From the NCBI GenBank assembly GCA_002423895.1, contig DIOL01000012.1, positions 171,138 to 183,307 of the forward strand: a DNA stretch of 12,170 nt, given 5' to 3'. The DNA comes from Bacteroidales bacterium UBA5515. GTDB taxonomy: Bacteria > Bacteroidota > Bacteroidia > Bacteroidales > P3. Under the pieces are notes generated by a model. That model did not search any database. It saw only the letters and a list, made by a program, of their open reading frames with translations, and had not been told where the DNA came from. Numbering within the stretch: position 1 is the first letter of the stretch; every line of letters begins with the position of its first letter. The translations under genes were made by a program, and so were the position numbers. Shown here one piece after another: positions 6,459 through 12,170 of the stretch.

Positions 6459-6495
6459 GGGGGCTAAAGATAATTTATCTTAGCCCTCTTTTTTT
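6459..6495 (+). terminator. Rho-independent terminator of the lipoprotein gene
   Basis: The stem GGGCTAAAGATAA (6461-6473) pairs with TTATCTTAGCCC (6475-6486), with one bulged A, and is followed by TCTTTTTTT. It lies 25 nt after the stop codon. Its 5' flank GGGGGCTAAA (6459-6468) can also pair with TTTAGCCCCC at 6643-6652, on the far side of the neighbouring repeat array. Confidence 0.88.
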
Positions 6496-6516
6496 ATGCC
6501 CAAACCAAACCTGAAT

Positions 6517-6644
6517 AAAATTAGACGGCGTCCCAATAAAATTAGATGGAGTCCCAGCAAAATTAGATGGAGTCTGAGCTTTTTTAGACGGCGTCTAAAT
6601 ACACCAGGATTCTATCTAAAAACACTGGGACGCCGTCTAATTTT
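6517..6644. repeat. Six-unit 21-bp palindrome array forming one long inverted repeat (GACGGCGTC family)
   Basis: Four units in direct orientation start at 6521, 6542, 6563 and 6584, exactly 21 bp apart, and two inverted units occupy 6604-6619 and 6625-6640, again 21 bp apart. The type unit TTAGACGGCGTCTAA (6584-6598) has 7-bp arms around one base. All six units pair around the dyad 6580.5: unit 1 with unit 6 as a perfect 19-bp inverted repeat (6517-6535 with 6626-6644), unit 2 with 5, and unit 3 with 4, with several differences being G-U compatible. The array lies between convergent genes. The 21-bp step equals two DNA turns. Function is unknown. Confidence 0.85.
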
Positions 6645-6740
6645 TAGCCCCCTTTCTCTTATGATAATATCATGGTAATTAATAATATAGAAGCTCAATA
6701 TAACTATTCTCAACCACCAAAAACCCATAAAAACATCCCT

Positions 6741-6795
6741 CTAACGCAGTAAAATGCGTTTTTAGACGGCGTCTAAGCAAAATATAACGCCGTTA
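6741..6795. repeat. Isolated copies of the GACGGCGTC palindrome beside a small hairpin
   Basis: A perfect type unit TTAGACGGCGTCTAA recurs at 6762-6776, out of phase with the main array. A related palindrome TAACGCCGTTA (6785-6795) follows. Immediately before them is a hairpin AACGCA (6743-6748) / TGCGTT (6755-6760) with a GTAAAA loop, running into TTTTTAG. Confidence 0.7.
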
Positions 6796-6814
6796 AAATA
6801 AATTTTAGTGGCAT

Positions 6815-6932
6815 GGTTAAGGAGGTTAAGGACATTAAGGAGATTAGGGAGTTTAAGGAAGGGGGATTATATTATCATTAAACAATAATTTTTAAAGACC
6901 TTAAGCTCCTTAAAGTCTTTAAACTCCTTACC
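6815..6932 (-). repeat. 9-bp-period inverted repeat forming a long hairpin directly after mfd
   Basis: The left arm is five 9-bp units (6817-6861): TTAAGGAGG, TTAAGGACA, TTAAGGAGA, TTAGGGAGT, TTAAGGAAG. The right arm, read on the minus strand from 6932 down to 6888, is GGTAAGGAG, TTTAAAGAC, TTTAAGGAG, CTTAAGGTC, TTTAAAAAT. The arms pair in one register (coordinates sum to 13748): over 6818-6857 with 6891-6930 I count 35 of 40 positions paired, three of them G-U, and the first three mismatches fall exactly 9 nt apart. The loop is about 33 nt. The stem begins 2 nt after the mfd stop codon, so it would be the 3' hairpin of the mfd mRNA and may serve as terminator or stabiliser. There is no T run directly after it on the minus strand. 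Confidence 0.85.
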
Positions 6933-6934
6933 AA

Positions 6935-9900
6935 TTATTGTAAATTAGTAATTTGTGACAGTGTCTTAAGGGCTTGAGATATGCTCTTTATGGGTGAGAA
7001 TACTATGCTTAGCTTTTCTTCTGATTCTTTTAACTGTAAGATATTTGGATAGGCCTGTGCAAACAGCAGGATATTGGTAAATGTTGGAGACTCGAAGTAT
7101 GATGAACCTCTTTCGAAGGCTATGGTTGCTATCATCCTGTCTCGTTTCAACACAAGTTTCTCTATTCCCATTTCTCTTGCCTTTTGTCGCAGTTTAATGG
7201 TTTCTATAAGTTCCAGGGTTTGCTCTGGAATTGTTCCAAAACGGTCTTTCAGTTGGGAGGCAAACTCCTGAAGTTCGCCAGGAGTACTTAAACTGTCAAG
7301 TTCCTTGTATAAATTAAGCCTTTCCACCGTACTGCTAACATAAGAGTCAGGAATAAGAACCTCAAGGTCAGTTTCAATGTTGCATTCCTTAGCCAGAGTG
7401 CCCTCAGCCAAAGTTTGATTTTGCTCATCCTTAAACAGCTCTTTAAATTCCGTTTGCTTAAGTTCCTCAATTGCCTCGTTAAGAATCTTATGGTACATCT
7501 CAAAACCAATTTCCGAAATAAAACCGCTCTGTTCAGCCCCCAAAATATTACCAGCTCCCCTTATGTCAAGGTCACGCATAGCTATACTGAAGCCAGACCC
7601 GATTGAAGAAAAGTCTTCAATAGCTTTCAAACGCTTACGTGCCTCTTCAGTGATAAGACTTAGTGGTGGAATAAGAAGATAGCAAAACGCCTTCTTGTTG
7701 CTCCTGCCTACACGACCACGAAGCTGATGAAGATCAGAAAGACCAAAGTTCTGAGCTTCGTTAATTATAATTGTATTGGCATTAGGTATATCCAAACCGT
7801 TCTCAACAATAGTTGTACTGACCAGAACGTCAAACTCTCCTTCAATAAAGTTGTACATAACATCCTCAAGTTCCTCTCCCTTCATCTGACCATGACCTAC
7901 AACAACCTTAGCCGAAGGCACCAAACGTCTAACCATACCTGCAATTTCCTCAATGTTCTGCACCCTGTTGTGAACCAAATACACCTGACCACCACGTGAA
8001 ATTTCATAATGGATAGCGTCCCTTATTACTTCCTCATCGAAAGTGCTGATTTGTGTTTGAATAGGCTGACGGTTAGGAGGTGCAGTGTTGATAATGGAAA
8101 GGTCCCTTGCACCCATAAGAGAGAACTGCAAAGTGCGGGGAATTGGAGTTGCAGTTAGAGTAAGCGTATCAATATTAACCTTAAGTTTCTTTAGCTTCTC
8201 CTTCATTGCCACCCCAAACTTGTGTTCCTCATCAATAATAAAAAGCCCCAAGTCCTTAAATTCAATTTCCTTACTCAAAAGCTTGTGAGTCCCAATCAAA
8301 ATGTCAATTTTCCCAGCCTTAAGATCATTAAGTATCTCCCTTGTTTCCTTAGCCGAACGAAACCTGTTAACATAGTCAACCCTGCAAGGCATATTCTCCA
8401 ACCTATTAGAAAAAGTCTTAAAGTGCTGATAGGCAAGAATGGTTGTAGGGACAAGAACCGCCACCTGCTTGCTGTCAGCCACCGCCTTAAAGGCAGCACG
8501 TATAGCTATTTCAGTCTTGCCAAAACCCACATCACCACAAACCAACCTGTCCATAGGAACACGGTTCTCCATATCTTTCTTAACCGCCTTTGTGGTTTTG
8601 TACTGGTCAGGAGTATCTTCATAAATAAAGGAAGCCTCAAGCTCATGTTGCAGATAAGAATCGGCAGAGAAAGCAAAACCCATGGAAGCCTTCCTCTTGG
8701 CATAAAGAGCAATAAGGTCTTTGGCAATATCCTTAACCTTTTGTTTGGTTTTGTTCTTCAGGTTGTTCCAAGTGTTGGAGCCAAGACGGTGAAGAGTAGG
8801 AGCAGTGCCATCCTTCCCAGTGTAACGGGAAATTTTGTGAAGAGCATGAATGCTAACGTAAAGAATATCGTTGTCTTTATAAACCAGACGAATGGTTTCC
8901 TGAATCCTGCCATTGTTTTCCAGCTTTTCCAAACCGGCAAACTTACCCACACCATAATCAATGTGAGTTATAAAATCACCAGGCTTCAAAAGCATAATCT
9001 CCTTCAAGGTTATGGCTTCATGATTCTGCTTCTGATCTCTAAGACGATACTTGTGATAACGTTCAAAAAGCTCATGATCGGTAAAAACAGCAATCTTCAA
9101 ATCATTATCCACAAAGCCCTCACTGATTGAGTTAAGAAGATAATGAACATTCAAAACCTTGGTGCTGTCAGAAAACTCCTTAATGATTTTTTCTATCCTT
9201 TCCTTTTGCTTGGGGTTCTCCACACAAAAATAATTAATAAAAGAATTGTCGGCCTGTCTCTGCAAAGCATCAACCAGGAGTGAAAAATCTTTCTTAAACG
9301 AAGGCTGAGCAGAAGTATCAAAACTTACAACATTATCCTTCGAAAGCAAAGCATCATAACCCATCTCCACAATTGAGTGGTTCAAAATCCCTTTCTTAAA
9401 ATCTTCCTTTCCAATAAAAAGTTCCTCAGCAGGAAGATGCATTTCCTTATTCTTAAGGTCAAGATATGTTCTTTGGCAAAACTCAAACTCCTTTTCAATT
9501 CTGTCTAAACAAAAGCCCAAATGTTCAACCCAAACCACAGTGTTTTCACCCAAATACTCCACTAATGGAACCCTCTTCTGCACACTTATAGATTCATTTT
9601 GAATATTTGGAACAATAACCAAAGCCTCCTTTTCCTCAATTGTAAGCTGTGAAACCACATCAAAAGTTCTCAAACTCTCAATCTCATCACCAAAAAACTC
9701 AATCCTGTAGGGATATTCATTAGCAAAAGAAAACACATCCACAATCCCACCACGCACAGCATACTGCCCAGGAAGAACAACAAAATCCACTCTTTCAAAA
9801 GAGTACTCTTCCAAAACATCAACTACAAAGTCAAGATTAAGAGGTTCCTTTAAAGCAATTTTTAATGTATTTTTAGTAAGAACCTGTTTCGATACAACCT

Positions 9901-10306
9901 TCTCCAACAAAGCTTCAGGATAGGAAACTATAATTATTTTATTATTGGAGTTAAGCCTATTGAGAACTTCTGCCCTTAAAAGAATGTTAGCATTATCAAT
10001 ATCTTCAACCTGGTAGGGCAGCTTGTAGGAAGAGGGATAGAAAAGAACATTCTTCTTTGAATAATCGAGGTCCTGTTCTGAAAAAATCTGTTCAATGTCA
10101 TTATAGAAATAAGCAGCCCTTTCCTTATCGGGAAGAACAATAAGATGAGTGAACTCCCTCGAACCGTCCATGCAGGCAGCCACACAAAAACTCATACTGC
10201 TCCCAGCCAAAGATTGAATATTAACCCTTGAATGATTAACAGTTATTCTTCGGAGAAGGTCAACGTACTTTTGATTATGGGAATAAACCTTTAAAAGTTC
10301 TTTCAC
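6935..10306 (-). CDS. mfd: Transcription-repair coupling factor (Mfd)
   Basis: Mfd is a DNA translocase that pushes stalled RNA polymerase off DNA and recruits UvrA for excision repair. With a GTG start it has 1123 residues, normal for the family. Seen in this numbering: the UvrB-like N-terminal region (about 1-340), including VLPGQYAVRGGIVDVF (177-192); the RNA-polymerase-interaction domain starting at PGDFITHIDYGVGKFAGL (442-459); helicase motifs GDVGFGKT (591-598), DEEH (692-695), TATPIPRTL (718-726) and QLRGRVGRS (861-869); and a C-terminal TRCF domain. The frame continues to a TTG at 10321, but a TATTTTTG box occupies 10311-10318, and KELLKVYS aligns better with known Mfd starts if GTG 10306 is used. 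In that case the message would be nearly leaderless, unless it is made by read-through from copA upstream. All key residues are intact. Confidence 0.96.
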   Translation of the reverse strand: MKELLKVYSHNQKYVDLLRRITVNHSRVNIQSLAGSSMSFCVAACMDGSREFTHLIVLPDKERAAYFYNDIEQIFSEQDLDYSKKNVLFYPSSYKLPYQVEDIDNANILLRAEVLNRLNSNNKIIIVSYPEALLEKVVSKQVLTKNTLKIALKEPLNLDFVVDVLEEYSFERVDFVVLPGQYAVRGGIVDVFSFANEYPYRIEFFGDEIESLRTFDVVSQLTIEEKEALVIVPNIQNESISVQKRVPLVEYLGENTVVWVEHLGFCLDRIEKEFEFCQRTYLDLKNKEMHLPAEELFIGKEDFKKGILNHSIVEMGYDALLSKDNVVSFDTSAQPSFKKDFSLLVDALQRQADNSFINYFCVENPKQKERIEKIIKEFSDSTKVLNVHYLLNSISEGFVDNDLKIAVFTDHELFERYHKYRLRDQKQNHEAITLKEIMLLKPGDFITHIDYGVGKFAGLEKLENNGRIQETIRLVYKDNDILYVSIHALHKISRYTGKDGTAPTLHRLGSNTWNNLKNKTKQKVKDIAKDLIALYAKRKASMGFAFSADSYLQHELEASFIYEDTPDQYKTTKAVKKDMENRVPMDRLVCGDVGFGKTEIAIRAAFKAVADSKQVAVLVPTTILAYQHFKTFSNRLENMPCRVDYVNRFRSAKETREILNDLKAGKIDILIGTHKLLSKEIEFKDLGLFIIDEEHKFGVAMKEKLKKLKVNIDTLTLTATPIPRTLQFSLMGARDLSIINTAPPNRQPIQTQISTFDEEVIRDAIHYEISRGGQVYLVHNRVQNIEEIAGMVRRLVPSAKVVVGHGQMKGEELEDVMYNFIEGEFDVLVSTTIVENGLDIPNANTIIINEAQNFGLSDLHQLRGRVGRSNKKAFCYLLIPPLSLITEEARKRLKAIEDFSSIGSGFSIAMRDLDIRGAGNILGAEQSGFISEIGFEMYHKILNEAIEELKQTEFKELFKDEQNQTLAEGTLAKECNIETDLEVLIPDSYVSSTVERLNLYKELDSLSTPGELQEFASQLKDRFGTIPEQTLELIETIKLRQKAREMGIEKLVLKRDRMIATIAFERGSSYFESPTFTNILLFAQAYPNILQLKESEEKLSIVFSPIKSISQALKTLSQITNLQ

Positions 10307-10310
10307 TTTG

Positions 10311-10318
10311 CAAAAATA
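10311..10318 (-). promoter_or_regulatory. Possible -7 box of an mfd promoter
   Basis: The minus strand reads TATTTTTG, a full TAnnTTTG match, between the copA stop and the mfd coding region. No TTG is found at the -33 distance, and the box would place the transcript start almost on the GTG at 10306. It may be fortuitous if mfd is transcribed from the copA promoter. Confidence 0.3.
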
Positions 10319-10361
10319 CAAAAGAAAATTATTTTACCCATAATTCTACTAATTTCTATAA

Positions 10362-12170
10362 TTATGAAAGTTTAATCTTCCTTAGTCTTAAAGAGTTTGA
10401 AATCACTGAAACGGAGCTAAAGCTCATTGCAACGGCAGCAATCATTGGTGAAAGTAAAATTCCAAAGAATGGGAATAAAGCTCCAGCTGCCAAAGGCACG
10501 CCTAAAGTATTATAAACAAAAGCAAAGAACAGGTTTTGTTTTATATTCTTCATCGTTTCGAAACTTAGCTTCTTTGCTTTAAGAATTCCTTCCAAATTAC
10601 CTTTCAATAAAGTTATGTCAGAACTTTCTATTGCCACGTCAGTTCCATTTCCCATTGCAATACCAACATCTGCCTGAGCCAAAGCAGGAGAATCGTTTAT
10701 TCCATCTCCAGCCATTGCCACAATCTCTCCCTTTGCCTGCAATTCCTTTATGATATTTAACTTATCCTCAGGCAAACATTCTGCTTTAAATTCCTTTATT
10801 CCCAATCTGTCGGCAACTGCCTTTGCTGTATTGAAATTATCTCCTGTCAGCATAAAAGTCCTGATACCCTTTTCCTCCATTTTTCTAACAGCAATCTCCG
10901 AGCTGTCCTTAACAGAGTCCGAAATAACAACATAGCCAATAACAATTCCATCCTCAGAAACATAGGAAACAGTCTTTCCCAAACTTTGTTCCAAACCAAC
11001 TGTTTCCTGCAAATCATTAGATATATTTGCGTTGAGGTCAACCATAAGCTTATCATTACCAAACCTAATCTCATTACCATTAACTTTGCCAGTAACACCT
11101 TTACCTGCCTTTGCTTCAAAATCTTTTGCCTCCAAAACACCAGTTTTCTTTTCCAAAGCATAATTCATTACAGCCTCTGCTAATGGATGTTCACTGTATT
11201 GATTCAAAGAAGCAATCTTTTGCAAAATCTCTTCCTCTTTATTATCCTTTAACCCATAAATATATTCAACAGAAGGCTTACCCATGGTTAGAGTTCCTGT
11301 TTTATCAACCACCAACACGCTTACCTTATTCATGGTTTCCAATGCCTTGGCATCTTTTATCAGAATACCATTCTTGGCTCCCTTTCCCATGCCAACCATT
11401 ACCGAAACTGGAGTAGCCAACCCCAAAGCACAAGGGCAGGCAATAATTAAAACAGCAATTGCATTAACAAAAGCATAAACCAGTTTTGGCTCAGGTCCAA
11501 AAATTGCCCAAAGAATAAAAGTAATAAAAGAAACACCAACAATAATAGGAACAAAATACCTGGAAACCTTATCAGTAATCTTTTGAATTGGAGCCTTTGA
11601 ACTTGCAGCCTCATTCACCATTCTGATAATCTGCGAAAGTAAGGTGTCAGCTCCCACCTTTTGTGCTTCCATTACAAAAGACCTGTTGCCATTTACAGTT
11701 CCACAACTGACCATATCACCAATATTCTTGTCGACAGGCATTGCTTCACCAGTAATCATAGATTCATCAACACTTGAATTACCTTCCTTAACCATTCCAT
11801 CAACCGGAATCTTATCGCCTGGTTTTATCCTTAACAAATCTCCAACCTTAATATCATCAATAGGAATTACAATTTCTTCTCCATTTTCAGAAACCTTAAC
11901 CGCTTCTGAAGGGGCAAGCTTTAACAATTCTTTAATTGCACCATTTGTTTTTTTATGAGCCCTTGCTTCAAGATACTGACCAAAAAGTACCAAGGTAAGA
12001 ATAACAGCAGTTGCTTCAAAGTAAAGATGAACAGTTCCATTTTCAGTTTTAAACTCTTGAGGAAAAATTGAAGGGAACAGCAAACCCATAACACTGAAAA
12101 GGAAAGAAACTCCAGTTCCAATACCAATAAGAGTAAACATATTCAGGTTCCAACTGATTATGGACTTCCA
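10362..12170 (-). CDS. copA: Cu+-exporting P-type ATPase CopA (partial, N-terminus outside window)
   Basis: The frame is open to the window edge; the ATG at 12140 is internal, because the ten codons before it (WKSIISWNLN) continue the normal CopA sequence. The visible 602 residues cover the last six membrane segments and all cytosolic domains. Seen, numbered from the window edge: the actuator motif TGEAMP (140-145), the metal-site CPC in TM6 (245-247), the phosphorylation motif DKTGT (289-293), the nucleotide-domain SEHP (326-329), the hinge GDGIND (488-493), YN in TM7 (553-554) and MSFSS in TM8 (582-586). CPC with YN and MxxSS defines the P1B-1 Cu+/Ag+ class, which pumps cytosolic Cu+ to the periplasm. 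N-terminal heavy-metal-binding domains, if any, lie outside. mfd follows within 40-55 nt with no terminator between them. Confidence 0.96.
   Translation of the reverse strand, partial: WKSIISWNLNMFTLIGIGTGVSFLFSVMGLLFPSIFPQEFKTENGTVHLYFEATAVILTLVLFGQYLEARAHKKTNGAIKELLKLAPSEAVKVSENGEEIVIPIDDIKVGDLLRIKPGDKIPVDGMVKEGNSSVDESMITGEAMPVDKNIGDMVSCGTVNGNRSFVMEAQKVGADTLLSQIIRMVNEAASSKAPIQKITDKVSRYFVPIIVGVSFITFILWAIFGPEPKLVYAFVNAIAVLIIACPCALGLATPVSVMVGMGKGAKNGILIKDAKALETMNKVSVLVVDKTGTLTMGKPSVEYIYGLKDNKEEEILQKIASLNQYSEHPLAEAVMNYALEKKTGVLEAKDFEAKAGKGVTGKVNGNEIRFGNDKLMVDLNANISNDLQETVGLEQSLGKTVSYVSEDGIVIGYVVISDSVKDSSEIAVRKMEEKGIRTFMLTGDNFNTAKAVADRLGIKEFKAECLPEDKLNIIKELQAKGEIVAMAGDGINDSPALAQADVGIAMGNGTDVAIESSDITLLKGNLEGILKAKKLSFETMKNIKQNLFFAFVYNTLGVPLAAGALFPFFGILLSPMIAAVAMSFSSVSVISNSLRLRKIKLS

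Noticed and set aside
6496..6678. 60-residue plus-strand reading frame (MPKPNLNKIRRRP...)
   Set aside because: It is a translation of the 21-bp repeat array, giving a 7-residue repeat (NKIRRRP, NKIRWSP, SKIRWSL). It starts right after the terminator and has no promoter.
6817..6932. Insertion sequence or transposon end
   Set aside because: No transposase, target-site duplication or terminal inverted repeat is visible; the structure is a simple 9-bp repeat hairpin.
8222..9130. 302-residue plus-strand reading frame
   Set aside because: It lies wholly antisense to intact mfd coding sequence, has no recognisable domain or promoter, and is explained by codon bias of the opposite strand.
12138..12140. 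ATG at 12140 as the start of CopA
   Set aside because: The frame continues to the window edge with sequence typical of CopA, so this methionine is internal.

Overview
The window looks like a low-GC chromosomal segment of a member of the Bacteroidota, most likely order Bacteroidales. The basis is the repeated occurrence of the Bacteroidota -7 promoter box (TAnnTTTG) at sensible distances upstream of genes, the lack of strong Shine-Dalgarno sequences, a stand-alone RRM RNA-binding protein with an RG-rich tail, a DUF58 protein of the Bacteroidota type, butyrate kinase, and a lipoprotein of the OmpA-plus-TPR kind. No phage, insertion sequence, CRISPR array or defence gene is visible. The genes are mostly housekeeping; the unusual content is in the intergenic DNA.

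Layout. 1-720 (-): 5' part of a membrane-anchored OmpH/Skp-like coiled-coil protein, cut by the window edge. 774-813: strong terminator. 830-1150 (-): RRM protein with a roughly 120-nt leader. 1320-1830: long gene-free stretch holding a three-unit 23-bp palindrome array. 1831-1862 and 1869-1941 (-): terminator and tRNA-Phe(GAA). 2013-3092 (-): butyrate kinase. 3239-4490 (+): thioredoxin and a DUF58 protein, divergent from butyrate kinase with facing promoters. 4602-6434 (+): lipoprotein with an OmpA-like core and C-terminal TPR-like repeats, ending at a clear terminator. 6496-6934: gap between convergent genes, filled with two further repeat structures. 6935-10306 (-): Mfd transcription-repair coupling factor. 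10362-12170 (-): Cu+-exporting P-type ATPase (CopA), N-terminus outside the window; it lies just upstream of mfd with no terminator between them.

Roles. Thioredoxin supplies cytoplasmic disulfide reduction; CopA exports copper; Mfd rescues stalled RNA polymerase and recruits excision repair; the Skp-like and OmpA/TPR proteins point to envelope assembly. Butyrate kinase would make ATP from butyryl-phosphate, but no phosphate butyryltransferase gene is beside it. No shared pathway links these neighbours.

The best candidate for something undescribed is a set of self-complementary repeat arrays. A 23-bp-period array (1559-1620) and a 21-bp-period array (6517-6644) have unrelated sequences but the same design: 15-16-nt palindromes with 7-bp arms, tandemly repeated and placed symmetrically around one dyad, so the whole array folds into one hairpin in exact register. 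A 9-bp-period array (6815-6932) forms a roughly 40-position stem directly after the mfd stop codon. These are sequence observations; any function is inference.
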